From Halieaceae bacterium (lineage in GTDB: Bacteria; Pseudomonadota; Gammaproteobacteria; Pseudomonadales; Halieaceae), in NCBI GenBank assembly GCA_018657645.1, contig JABHWT010000244.1:1-38167 (forward strand): a stretch of DNA of 38,167 nucleotides, read 5' to 3'. Below are positions 23,747 to 33,049 of this stretch, in pieces. The position numbers and the translations under genes were made by a program. The notes under the pieces were generated by a model that worked only from the letters and a program-made list of their open reading frames with translations, did no database searches and was not told the origin of the DNA. The stretch's first letter is position 1. Each line of letters begins with the position of its first letter.

Positions 23747-24631
23747 ATGACAAGAACAATTAGACTTTTTCTCGTCGTATTGGCGGCCTTTACACTTTCC
23801 TGTAGTCAAAATGATGCTGAAAACAAAGATCGTCATATTGCCAGGAAAAGCCCTGCGACCAATGAAGGTGTTGCAGGCGATGAGAGGAGTACAGGTAATC
23901 CATCGACTCAATTTGATCTGCAATACGGCGGCGACTATGCCCATATGGTTGGGTACTATGCAGAAAAAGTCACCATCACCACGCTTGATGAAATGCCGTT
24001 TTTTGGAGAGTCAGAGAGTACAAGTCATTACTACAGCTTGACCAGGATTGGTGCTATAGATGGAGAGCTTTTCTCTCGCGCTCAATCCTGCACCAGCGAA
24101 GTGGGTGGCAGCTGGCTTGCACAAGTCTCTATTAGCGATGAAGTAACACAGAAAATCGCACCCATAACGGGAAAGCTCTCCTTTCACAAGGAAGAGGGCA
24201 AGCTACTGGTGAGCAGAGAGTGGGTTGCAGTACCGCTTGGAATTACAATGGATGACCCCATGAATGAAGACCTTCCCTACAACCCGAATGATTCAAGGGT
24301 CGTTGATACGGAAGGTGATGGTAAACCGGGGATATCGGTTGATATCGAGATTCTTGGCGGCCTGGCTGGAACCGCTCAAATCTATGCAATCCGTATTGAG
24401 CGGGGCGCATGGGAAGCTCAGGTAGATGAAAATGGCTTTTTCAGAGGAACTGTCAAAGACGATTCAATGCAGCGAGTCATTGGCGCATCTGATGAAAAGT
24501 TTGCTCAGGATTTGGGGTCGAGGCATCATCCGAATCCAGAAAAAAGCACAATACTACTAATCCCTCTTGACGGTGATGACTGGAACTGTGACAAATTAAT
24601 TGAAAAACGAGAAGAGATCTATTTAGACTAA
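23747..24631 (+). CDS. Putative lipoprotein of unknown function
   Basis: A 294-aa protein with a lipobox TLSC (Cys near residue 19), so membrane-anchored. The start has an excellent ribosome site (AGGAGG). No enzyme family is recognised. Residues ~185-205 read NDSRVVDTEGDGKPGISVDI, an acidic loop like those that bind calcium in some surface proteins. The remainder is beta-rich with Cys in RAQSCTSE and DWNCDK that could pair. It ends 5 nt from the convergent TonB receptor. It follows the SDR by 94 nt, so membership of the carotenoid-like operon is possible but unproven. Confidence 0.65.
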   Translation: MTRTIRLFLVVLAAFTLSCSQNDAENKDRHIARKSPATNEGVAGDERSTGNPSTQFDLQYGGDYAHMVGYYAEKVTITTLDEMPFFGESESTSHYYSLTRIGAIDGELFSRAQSCTSEVGGSWLAQVSISDEVTQKIAPITGKLSFHKEEGKLLVSREWVAVPLGITMDDPMNEDLPYNPNDSRVVDTEGDGKPGISVDIEILGGLAGTAQIYAIRIERGAWEAQVDENGFFRGTVKDDSMQRVIGASDEKFAQDLGSRHHPNPEKSTILLIPLDGDDWNCDKLIEKREEIYLD

Positions 24632-24636
24632 TCCAC

Positions 24637-27081
24637 TCAGTGGTACAGTCGCAGGGTGATTCCATAGGTTGATCGCGGTGCCACAAATCCCGCGTACCCG
24701 CCCATGACCGGGATATCTATGCCATGGGAATAGTATTCCTCGTCCAGGATGTTGCGACCCCAGACCGATACATCCCAGTCCCGGGCTTGATTGCGCAGGC
24801 TCAGCCTGAAATTCACCAGGTTAACCTGGTCGTTGGCCAGGTTTTCATCCAGATCCTGGTCCAGATAGAATTTGTCGATAAAGTTGTGTTCCAGGCGGGC
24901 AATGCCCAGCAAATCCTCACCCATGTTAAAGTCGTACTGGATATAGGAGCTGACCGTCCATTGGGGGGCATTGTCCAGAGGTTCACCGGACAGGTCCAGC
25001 TTGCAGACACTTTGTGTTCCCGGAGAGCCGAATTGCGCGCCATCCACGATATAGTATTTGGTAAATATCTGGTCGATGGTGCACTGGCCATTTTCGAAAG
25101 ATTCGTACTCTGCCACGACGTAGCCGACAGCGCTACCGATGGTCATATTTGCCATCGGTATAAAGACTAACTCGAGTTCGGTACCGTAGCTGCGTAGGTC
25201 TCCAGCGTTAGTAACACGCACCTGGGCACCGTCAAAAGATTCGGACTGGAAGTCCTCATAGTCCACCAGAAACAGTGTTCCGTTGAATTTCAGGCGACGG
25301 TCGAACAGAGTGGTCTTCCAGCCCAGTTCGTAGCTAGTGGCAATTTCCTCGTCGAACTCCCCGTCGTCCCCTTCCTGCACGCGCCGCTGGTCAAAGCCTC
25401 CGGACTTGAAACCCCGGCTCACCGAGGCATAGCCCATGATGTCGGGGCTGTAAAAATAGCGCAGATTAAAAGAGGGCGAGATATCGCTGTCGCTGTGTTC
25501 ACTGTCGTATTCGATATCGGGACCGGCGATCGGCGGGAGATCGACTGGCGGGAGATCTCCGATTTGTGGGACCGGGTCGCTGGTCTGGGATCCTTCGCGC
25601 TCCTTTTTCTCGTAGGTGTAACGCATACCCAGCGTGGCGCTGAACTCTTCGTTTATGTTCCAGATCAGCTGCCCGAAGGCTGCGAAGCTGGTGGTGTTGT
25701 AGTTATTGTCGTCAGTGTTGACCGAGCCCTCGGGGAAAAGAAATGACATGGGGAGATCTATCGTAGTGCCCTCAACCCGGATTAGCGCATTTTCATACAG
25801 GGCCTGGCCCTGTGCTAGTGTGCCAACGGAATCCATGTCGGAATAATAGGCATAAAGCCCCACCTGGCCTTCAAATTTCTGGCCGCTGGGAGACGCGAGG
25901 CGCAGCTCGGACGAAAACTGGTTCAGGTCGACCTCGTCCGTCGCCCCGGACGCCTCGTAGGCGGTTAAGTCACCATCATGGGAGGTGTCCGCCTCATAGA
26001 ATCGCCAGGCGTTGATAAAGGTCAGCGCGTTGTTGTTGGCCACCATACGATTCCATTCGACTGCCACGCCGCCCACCTTGACTTTGCTGTACACATCGCC
26101 GTTAAGCCAGTAGTCATCGCCGAATGGGTCGGGACTTGGCGGTGAAAATCCTTCCGAATCCTCAAAAGCAGTGTATTGGAGAACGGGTCTGCCCAGGTCG
26201 TTCAGCCCCAGATTGGTCTGCCATTCGGCGCTGGGGTTGTTGGTGGACGGTGTGTTGAGGGGAGACAGGCCCTCGTAGTCGATGATCGCCAGGGCGCAGC
26301 AGTCTTTGTCTTCCTTGGTGTAGTCGAGAGTGACCAGGAACTCACCGAGACCTTCATTGCCGCCCTTGCCTTTCATATCGAACAGGAAGCGGGCCCGGCC
26401 GCCCCACTTGTTCTCGTCATTCAGTCCCTCGCCTTTGTAGGTGTTCTCATACAGGTAGTCACCATCCGCGTTGAAACCGGACAGGCGAACTGCGTGGCCG
26501 GATTCCCCCAGGGGAAGATTGACCATGCCGCGCAGTTCCATCAGTTCGTTAGTGTCATAGCTCATTTCCAGCATGGACTCAAATTCGGATGCGGGGTGCT
26601 TGGTGATAACACTGAGAGCCCCGGCGGCAGTATTTTTGCCGTAAAGGGTTCCCTGCGGCCCCCTGAGCACTTCCACGCGCTCTACATCGACCAGATCGCC
26701 GATGCTCATCCCTGCACGCCCCTGATAAACGCCATCGAGGAAAATACCGACACTGGGATCTATTCCTGAATTGGTCCCGACCGAGCCAATTCCCCTGATC
26801 CTGAAAGAGGTCGCGGGAGTGCCCTGTCCGGGGGTGATCTTCAGATTCGGAGTGTACTCATCCAGGTTCGTTAGATCGTTGATCCCGCTGTCCTGCAGGA
26901 AATCGCTGCCGAAGGCGGAAACCGACATGGGCACGTCCTGCAATCTCTCTGTCCGGCGGGTGGCCGTGACCAGGATTTCCTCCAGAATGAGGGCTTCCTG
27001 GCTGCCGGTTTGCGCAAGCGTGGCAGGGCTGAACAGGGGCAACAGTAACGTAGCTCCCAGCGTTGGGATGAACTTTTTCAT
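24637..27081 (-). CDS. TonB-dependent outer-membrane receptor (copy 2)
   Basis: An 814-aa receptor with signal peptide (to ATLAQ, ~residue 24), TonB box LEEILVTATRR (~33-43), plug with LQDVPMSVSAF and VERVEVLRGPQGTLYGKNTAAGAL, and a long beta-barrel with acidic external loops. It ends YGITLRLYH, so the last residue is His rather than the usual aromatic; Tyr is penultimate. The ligand is unknown; this plug style is common in marine proteobacterial receptors for sterols, aromatics or carbohydrates. It is transcribed divergently from the SnoaL-like gene across a 250-nt region with a long inverted repeat. It is not closely similar to copy 1 beyond family motifs. Confidence 0.93.
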   Translation of the reverse strand: MKKFIPTLGATLLLPLFSPATLAQTGSQEALILEEILVTATRRTERLQDVPMSVSAFGSDFLQDSGINDLTNLDEYTPNLKITPGQGTPATSFRIRGIGSVGTNSGIDPSVGIFLDGVYQGRAGMSIGDLVDVERVEVLRGPQGTLYGKNTAAGALSVITKHPASEFESMLEMSYDTNELMELRGMVNLPLGESGHAVRLSGFNADGDYLYENTYKGEGLNDENKWGGRARFLFDMKGKGGNEGLGEFLVTLDYTKEDKDCCALAIIDYEGLSPLNTPSTNNPSAEWQTNLGLNDLGRPVLQYTAFEDSEGFSPPSPDPFGDDYWLNGDVYSKVKVGGVAVEWNRMVANNNALTFINAWRFYEADTSHDGDLTAYEASGATDEVDLNQFSSELRLASPSGQKFEGQVGLYAYYSDMDSVGTLAQGQALYENALIRVEGTTIDLPMSFLFPEGSVNTDDNNYNTTSFAAFGQLIWNINEEFSATLGMRYTYEKKEREGSQTSDPVPQIGDLPPVDLPPIAGPDIEYDSEHSDSDISPSFNLRYFYSPDIMGYASVSRGFKSGGFDQRRVQEGDDGEFDEEIATSYELGWKTTLFDRRLKFNGTLFLVDYEDFQSESFDGAQVRVTNAGDLRSYGTELELVFIPMANMTIGSAVGYVVAEYESFENGQCTIDQIFTKYYIVDGAQFGSPGTQSVCKLDLSGEPLDNAPQWTVSSYIQYDFNMGEDLLGIARLEHNFIDKFYLDQDLDENLANDQVNLVNFRLSLRNQARDWDVSVWGRNILDEEYYSHGIDIPVMGGYAGFVAPRSTYGITLRLYH

Positions 27082-27170
27082 AGGTGCCCGCCAGAACAGT
27101 TTTAGAATTATTATCGAATGATAGTAACCATAGCAAATGCCTTTTTTTAAAACAAACAGAATTGACTGTA

Positions 27171-27220
27171 TTGATTTGCATTTAGAATTTATCCCTGGGT
27201 AAACTTGGGATGCAAATCAA
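27171..27220. promoter_or_regulatory. Inverted repeat in the divergent promoter region
   Basis: TTGATTTGCAT (27171-27181) and its exact complement ATGCAAATCAA (27210-27220) flank a 28-bp spacer. A second dyad ATCCC (27191-27195)/GGGAT (27207-27211) is nested inside. The site lies between the TonB receptor (start 27081, minus) and the SnoaL-like gene (start 27332, plus), where a shared regulator would bind. No regulator gene is adjacent. Confidence 0.45.
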
Positions 27221-27331
27221 CACTATGAGTCCACCTTTGCCCCGAGTCTGGCAACGAGCTCTTGTGGTAAGGACTTTTTTCCCAAGCGCGGTCAATGGGC
27301 ATTTTAGTAATCTCAAACTCAGGAGAGTGAC

Positions 27332-27781
27332 ATGACACTGGAAGAATTATTGGAAAAAGAAGCCATCAAGGAGCTTCGAATCAATTACAGCTATTGCTAT
27401 GATGGCATGATGGTCGATGAACTTGTCGACCTGTTTACCGATGATGCGATATGTGAGTTCGGCCCCGACTTTGGGGGTGACTGGGTCGGAAAAGAGGCTA
27501 TTAAGACGAACTTCGCGATGTTCACCGCAACAGAAGGTGTCCCCTTCGGTATTCTCCACGCAATAACCAATCCCATGATCAGGCTGATTGATGACACGAC
27601 TGCCCATGGCCGATGGTATATGCATGACCTCATCACGATGGAAGGCGTTGAGCATCCGCCTATCTTCTATGGTATCTATGACGATGTTTACAAAAAGGTG
27701 TCCGGTGAATGGAAATTCTATCGGACAAGAATCGACTTCCTGTGGCCGAAGCGGCAGGTCAGTAGTCCAAGGGTATTCTAG
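27332..27781 (+). CDS. SnoaL-like / nuclear transport factor 2-fold protein
   Basis: A 149-aa NTF2-fold protein. The opening EAIKELRINYSYCYDG, then LVDLFTDDAICEFGP, HAITNPMIRLID, AHGRWYMHDL and YDDVYKKVSGEWKFYRTRID follow the SnoaL_4/scytalone dehydratase-like pattern. Members are small cyclases, dehydratases, isomerases or ligand-binding proteins, often in steroid or aromatic pathways. The start has AGGAGAGTGAC. It is convergent with the DUF2269-like gene, which starts its stop only 37 nt away. Catalytic role is not determined. Confidence 0.85.
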   Translation: MTLEELLEKEAIKELRINYSYCYDGMMVDELVDLFTDDAICEFGPDFGGDWVGKEAIKTNFAMFTATEGVPFGILHAITNPMIRLIDDTTAHGRWYMHDLITMEGVEHPPIFYGIYDDVYKKVSGEWKFYRTRIDFLWPKRQVSSPRVF

Positions 27782-27818
27782 AGCTCGGCCGGATACCAGT
27801 TCCTGGCGATTTCGCAAC

Positions 27819-28406
27819 TCAAATCGGTAGGGTTGGTTTGAACACCATCAAAAAGTACAGAACAGGTAGTAACAATACCGAGGGTAGATTTACCCACATG
27901 CGGCGAAAGAGCAGCCGGCGCATTTCCGGCGTCAGTTCGGGTGATTGTGCCTCGTCAAAAAGACGGCTCAGTTGCCGTTGATTGGGCACGTCAAATGCAA
28001 GCCAATAGAGTCCATTTGATAGAATAAGCACCAGGGCGAGCCAGGCCCAGAATGGCTCGGGAGTAAAAAACGATATGTCTTCGAAGCCCATAATTTTCAT
28101 CAAAGCCAGTGCAGACAACAGTAAACCTGTAACGCTCAATGTAATGAGGCGCTGATCGAGCACTCTCACAACATCGTGATAGCCTCTAATGAAATCGAGG
28201 TCTCCGCGAAAAAAAGCCAGAGCCTCTATGCAGGCAGAGGTAAATACGATTCCGGCATAGACAGTTGCGCTCAGGAGGTGGATATAACGCCAGCTCAGAA
28301 GCGACAGCCATAAATGATACGACTGCGTCCCCAGAATATAGAGTGCAATCCCGGCCAATCCAAACCATATCAATCGCGGATCTATCACAGATAGTTTATT
28401 AGACAC
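27819..28406 (-). CDS. Integral membrane protein, DUF2269-like
   Basis: A 195-aa protein with about five hydrophobic helices. Helix 2 contains WRYIHLLSATVYAGIVF, where the His in a membrane helix resembles predicted membrane proteins of the DUF2269 group. The C-terminal part has a cytoplasmic-looking loop (PNQRQLSRLFDEA) and a last helix (PSVLLLPVLYFLMVF). The GTG start at 28406 follows GAGGG at 9 nt. The 121-aa membrane protein gene lies 61 nt upstream on the same strand; the two probably form an operon. No enzymatic motif is seen and the function is unknown. Confidence 0.7.
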   Translation of the reverse strand: MSNKLSVIDPRLIWFGLAGIALYILGTQSYHLWLSLLSWRYIHLLSATVYAGIVFTSACIEALAFFRGDLDFIRGYHDVVRVLDQRLITLSVTGLLLSALALMKIMGFEDISFFTPEPFWAWLALVLILSNGLYWLAFDVPNQRQLSRLFDEAQSPELTPEMRRLLFRRMWVNLPSVLLLPVLYFLMVFKPTLPI

Positions 28407-28467
28407 GTGTTATTCCCTCATTTGCAGTGTCAATAGTGACGGATTCCATTGTTAAGGACAAATATGA

Positions 28468-28833
28468 TTACCCACTGCGTCGCAGCGCCAAGGCAGTCCA
28501 CAGACCACCGATGGTATCGACCGTAAAGATCGGCACGGCCATCACATCAATCCAATCCGCGAGCAGCATGACGATGCTCAAGGGAAATACGCCCAAACGT
28601 ATATACACCGTCGCCAACCACATGGGCCTTAACGCCTCGCTTGAGGCCATCACAAAATAGTAGATTGCCAGCGCTCCCAGCATAACGGCAATCATCCGCG
28701 CGAGGGTAACGCCATTGTCGGCAACATTCATCACTTCAAGCATTGCATATGGATTTAGCAGGCAGGAAATACTGGCAAACGCTATCCCCCACGCCCAGAT
28801 AAACAACGATTGCGCAGCAGGACTTCTTTTCAT
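28468..28833 (-). CDS. Small integral membrane protein
   Basis: A 121-aa protein with four predicted helices, beginning SLFIWAWGIAFASISCLLNP. ATG 28833 follows GGGGAG at 6 nt, a strong ribosome site. No family is recognised with confidence. The downstream gene encodes another membrane protein, so they may act together. Upstream, 28834-29116 holds no supported gene. Confidence 0.65.
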   Translation of the reverse strand: MKRSPAAQSLFIWAWGIAFASISCLLNPYAMLEVMNVADNGVTLARMIAVMLGALAIYYFVMASSEALRPMWLATVYIRLGVFPLSIVMLLADWIDVMAVPIFTVDTIGGLWTALALRRSG

Positions 28834-29116
28834 CGTAGGCTCCCCTATAGTAAATTATTCACACCGCCACGGTGGCAGGACATAACATTAGTGCCCAATA
28901 TTTGGAAAAGCAATGGCCATTGCTCTTGGTCCTAAAGCTGACGTCCCGCATGGATTTATTACCAATGTCCCGCTTATACTTGAGCTCCTCCATGGGATTG
29001 ACATGGATATTAAAGCGGATGTCGCTGCAACCGTAACTGATGGCACGCCGGGCGACGGCGGTTCCTGCCGGGCCAATCAAAATCATAAGAGCTGAAATAA
29101 GAAAGGGGCAATTGGA

Positions 29117-29944
29117 ATGGAAAAGCTGACAGGGAAAGTAGCCGTTGTAACTGGTGCCGCCACGGGGATCGGCAGCGCTACCGCAGCCGAACTGGCAAAG
29201 CGGGGTTGTGACGTGGCTCTGATCACCCGGAAAAACAGAGCCGGGCTGGAAAACACCGCACAAAAGATAAGGGAAATGGGGCGTAAAACCAGCCTGCATA
29301 TAGCCGACGTTGGCGATCGCGAGGCGATGGAGGGATTACCCGATATTATTGAGAAAGAGCACGGCAAAATTGATATTTTGGTAAACAATGCCGGGGTCAA
29401 CTTAATGGGTGAACTTGAGGACGTGAGCCTTGAGGACCTGGACTGGATTATGAATATAAACTTCTGGGGTGTGGTGCATGGCAGTAAGTTATTTCTTCCC
29501 GCGATAAAACGGCAGAGTTGGGGGCATATTTGCAATATTGCCAGCTTGCAGGGCCTCCTGGCGCTGACCAGCCACACCGGTTATTCTGCGACAAAATTTG
29601 CTATTCGCGGTTTTAGCGAAGCGCTGCGCGGTGAATTGTCGCCGCTCAATATTGGCGTTTCGGTTGTTTATCCGGGCCTGATCAAGACTGGCGTAGTGAA
29701 TTCAGCGCGGGTCCGGGGTGATGACGCGGCGGCTCTTCAGAAAAATCTCGGCACGTTTGTCGATAAGTATGCGATGGATTCTGAGTCCTGCGCTCGCCGC
29801 GTTGTTAACGGCATTGAAAAAAACCGTGGTCGAATTTTGATCACCGGCTCGACCCGGTTCTTTGATATTCTGAAGCGGTTGTTTCCCACCACTACCGACA
29901 CGCTGGTAGCCAAGGTGACCCGCGGCGGTATTCCAGAGACGTAG
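29117..29944 (+). CDS. Short-chain dehydrogenase/reductase (SDR)
   Basis: A 275-aa classical SDR with TGAATGIG (12-19), Thr/Arg after the second strand (ITRKN, favouring NADP), NNAG (90-93), Ser143, Tyr156 and Lys160 in YSATK. The overall design matches the SDR at 22840, including a FWGVVHGSKLFLPAI helix and a basic C-terminus, which suggests related hydrophobic substrates. AAGGGG lies 9 nt before the start. The NmrA-like gene follows after 56 nt, probably in one transcript. Confidence 0.88.
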   Translation: MEKLTGKVAVVTGAATGIGSATAAELAKRGCDVALITRKNRAGLENTAQKIREMGRKTSLHIADVGDREAMEGLPDIIEKEHGKIDILVNNAGVNLMGELEDVSLEDLDWIMNINFWGVVHGSKLFLPAIKRQSWGHICNIASLQGLLALTSHTGYSATKFAIRGFSEALRGELSPLNIGVSVVYPGLIKTGVVNSARVRGDDAAALQKNLGTFVDKYAMDSESCARRVVNGIEKNRGRILITGSTRFFDILKRLFPTTTDTLVAKVTRGGIPET

Positions 29945-30000
29945 CTGAAAAATGGTGCCAAATAACGCGTTGAAATAGGGTTTTTGATAATAGGTAGAGT

Positions 30001-30903
30001 ATGTCTGACAATGAAATGAAACGAGTTCTGGTCGCTGGAGCAACAGGCTATCTCGGCAAGTATGCCGTTCAGATGTTCAAGAGACAGGGGTATTATGTAC
30101 GGGTGCTAACCCGTAGTGAAGAGCGCCTGCGTGAGCCAGGCCCTTTTACCGCCCCGGCGCTTAGCAAAGATGATTTTGATGACATTTTTGTTGGTGAGGT
30201 GACCAAGCCGGAAACCCTGGTCGGGATGCTGGATGATATCGACCTGGTTTTTTCCTGTGTTGGCATATCCCGGCAACGCGACGGGCTGACATTTGAACAG
30301 GTGGATTATCAGTGCAATATGAACCTGATCGATTTATGCGCGTCTTCCAGCGTCAAGCGCTTTGTTTATGTCTCTATGCAGGGGGCCGAGAATATTATGC
30401 AACTGGCGATTACCCAGGCTCACGAAAAGGTAGTCACTGCGCTAAAAAACGCCGGCATGGATTACCGCATCGTTCGGCCCTGTGGCTACTTCTCCGATAT
30501 GGGCGCTCTTTATGACATGGCTAAACGTGGTCGTTCCTTCCTGGTTGGTGAGGGCACGAACCTGATGAACCCAATTCACGGTCGCGCCCTGGCCCGGGTT
30601 TGCGTTGAAACGGCAGAGGGTGATGAACTGGAAGTAGAAGCTGGTGGGCCCGAGGTAATGACCCAGAAAGAGGCAGCCGCCCTGGCATTTGAGGTGGTCG
30701 GCAAGCCTGAAAAAATCCACGTTATACCTATGTGGCTGGCCAGGGGACTGGTGAAATTCATCGGGCTCTTATCCAATCAATTTGGAGACTTGGCAGAATT
30801 CATTGTCACCGCGGGGGAAATAGACGGCGTTGGTCCAAAACGTGGTACCACCACGCTTCGCAGCTACTTCGAAGCTTTGCATGCGGGAAAACCTGATGTC
30901 TGA
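30001..30903 (+). CDS. NAD(P)-binding NmrA/atypical-SDR protein
   Basis: A 300-aa protein with an N-terminal Rossmann motif VAGATGYLGK (11-20), then DLVFSCVGIS, CASSSVKRFVYVSMQGAEN and MDYRIVRPCGYFSDM, as in atypical SDRs of the NmrA-like type. The classical YxxxK is absent from its usual place, so it may be a redox sensor or a reductase using other residues. It follows an SDR by 56 nt. The C-terminal third (GGPEVMTQKEAAALAFEVVG) fits the substrate domain of this family. Substrate is unknown. Confidence 0.82.
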   Translation: MSDNEMKRVLVAGATGYLGKYAVQMFKRQGYYVRVLTRSEERLREPGPFTAPALSKDDFDDIFVGEVTKPETLVGMLDDIDLVFSCVGISRQRDGLTFEQVDYQCNMNLIDLCASSSVKRFVYVSMQGAENIMQLAITQAHEKVVTALKNAGMDYRIVRPCGYFSDMGALYDMAKRGRSFLVGEGTNLMNPIHGRALARVCVETAEGDELEVEAGGPEVMTQKEAAALAFEVVGKPEKIHVIPMWLARGLVKFIGLLSNQFGDLAEFIVTAGEIDGVGPKRGTTTLRSYFEALHAGKPDV

Positions 30904-31179
30904 GGGCACTGGATGCATCACGAAGACGGTGTACTGCCGATTACAGCGAGCGGCTTCCCAGCAAGCACTGAAGAAGTCGTAGCCGGGGGTGGGGGGCTGA
31001 AAGATCTGTGGAATACGTTTTCCATCTACGTGGTACGCGATTATTTGTTGCTGGCCGGTCGGTGGAGGAGACTAAAAGGCTGCTGCCCCCTGGATGTGCT
31101 ATTATTTGTGGGCGAGGTAACCATTTTACCAAGTGGTGCAAGCTGCTAGTTCGCGGAGAAAAGCAGGGAGGATTAAAGA

Positions 31180-33025
31180 GTGCCAGCCCCTATAAGCCTT
31201 CTGGCGAGATTGACCGGCCTATCCAGTATAGGCCTGGCGATCGGTATTGTTCTTATCATTCTAACCGCGGCGCTGGTCTCAGATGAAGACCTACAGCGAA
31301 TGACCCGCGAGGTGGAGTCCTTTTCCGAGCGAGAGCGTGGCTTTCAACGGGAAACACTAAACAGGTCACTGGAGAGCCGAGCCCGTACGCTCAGTGAACT
31401 GCTGATACCAGTCATTAGTCAGCCCCTGGCCACCGGTGACGTTGATGCAGTGGTTAGCCCCCTCGAGACAGCGGTGCAAGTCTCAGGCTTTGCGTATGTC
31501 CGTTTAGTGGATGCCACTGGGGAGGAAGTCGTTACCGCGGGGAATGTTGCAAGCCAGGACGTAGACGTGGTGATCAGTGACATTCGACACCGTGGAGAGT
31601 ATCTGGGTAGTCTAGAAATCGGCCTGATCGCCGACGACAGAAATGCCACGTTCACAGTGACGGAGAGCCGTCTCGATGTTCTCTCGGAAAACATACACGA
31701 GCACAGTGACCAGGCAAGGCGCCGACTTATTCTGGCAATGTCGATGAGCGGGGTGCTGGTGTTGCTTGGGGTGATTGTGATGCTCGTTGTAAACGCGCGC
31801 AGTGTCACCATTCCACTGGCCCGGCTGAGTAACTGGTTCCGGCAGATCGATGCCGGGAACTACAGCAATTATCCCACTGTCTCCCGACAGGACGAGATCG
31901 GCCAATTGTTCGGTACCGGTGCAGCGATTCAGGAAAGGCTGAAAGATTCCATGGATGTTGCTCAGGACTCAGTCGATATTCGGCGTATTAAGGGAGAGGT
32001 TGAGCTGATGCACCGGCTGTCAACCATGCTGGCTGCATGCAGCAGTATCAATGAGGCACAGGGTGTAGTGGCGGAAATCATCCCTCGCCTTCTGGGGGAG
32101 TACAACGGGGCCGTGTCCTTGATTCAAGACTTGCGTAACGTGCTCGAGGTAAAATTGGACTGGGGAGGAATGTGGCCGGGGAACCACGTCTCTACAAGCG
32201 AGGATTGCTGGGCACTGCGCAAGGGCAAACATCATCTGGCTATCGACGACTATGTGAACTTGCAATGTGACCACATGGCGGGAATGTGTACCGACCAGAC
32301 GCTATGCATCCCGCTGATTGCCCACGGCAGCACCATTGGAATGATGCATCTAACAGAGATTGAGCAAAATCCTACTGATCAGTGGATGCGGCTGACTTTT
32401 GCCGTTGCGGAGATCTTGGGGCTGGCACTGGCCAATCTTGACATGCAGGAGAAACTTCGCGAGCAGGCTGTTCGCGACCCCCTCTCCGGATTACACAACC
32501 GTCGCTATTTGGATGAAGTTCTGACCCACACCCTGATGCGAGCCCAGAGGCACCATCAGGCAGTATCGCTTTTGATGTTAGATCTGGACCACTTCAAGCG
32601 TTTTAACGATACTTTCGGTCACGACGCAGGTGATTATGTGCTCCAATCCCTGTCTAGCCTAATCAGTGGCAGTGTCCGTGGTGAGGATATTTCCTGCCGC
32701 ATTGGAGGCGAGGAATTTGTCGTCGTGTTGCCAGATACTGGTGGTGAGGGTGCCGAAGTAGCGGCTGACAAACTGTGCGCCTCCGTGCGTGGTGCGAAAC
32801 TGAACTTTAACGGACAGTCACTAGGAAATTTGACACCTGTCCATTGGTATTGCAACGTATCCCGATTATGCAGTGGACGGCGAAGGGTTGTTGAAGCTGG
32901 CTGATATGGCCCTTTATGATGCAAAAGGAGGCGGGCGAGATCAATGGTGCCGAGCGGGCGTAAGCGTTGAACATGATGAAGGGGAGGCCGGTCCCGCCGA
33001 GACGGAGCCGGTTGAGGAAGGCTAG
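31180..33025 (+). pseudogene. Membrane GAF-GGDEF diguanylate cyclase with a C-terminal frameshift
   Basis: GTG 31180 follows GGGAGG. Order: TM helix ~10-33, extracytoplasmic domain to ~185, TM helix ~186-207, HAMP-like region, GAF-like region with Cys/His (~285-420), then a GGDEF domain. The active motif is GGEEF (509-513), with inhibitory-site RGED at 500-503, so c-di-GMP synthesis would be predicted. At about codon 553 one extra C (32836-32837) shifts the frame. The shifted frame adds a wrong tail and stops at 32904. Removing that base restores LSIGIATYPDYAVDGEG and LADMALYDAKGGGRDQW, running to a stop at 33025. The final strand and helix of the cyclase domain are therefore lost. It is either a recent null mutation or a sequencing error. 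Confidence 0.82.
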
Positions 33026-33049
33026 AGCCACATTTTAAGGCACCTCACC

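Noticed and set aside
28913-29095. 60-aa ORF before the SDR at 29117
   Set aside because: A GGAA precedes the ATG, but the sequence is not protein-like and lies where the SDR promoter is expected; unsupported.
30913-31149. 78-aa ORF between the NmrA-like and GGDEF genes
   Set aside because: Low-complexity composition, no recognised pattern and no good ribosome site; best treated as intergenic.
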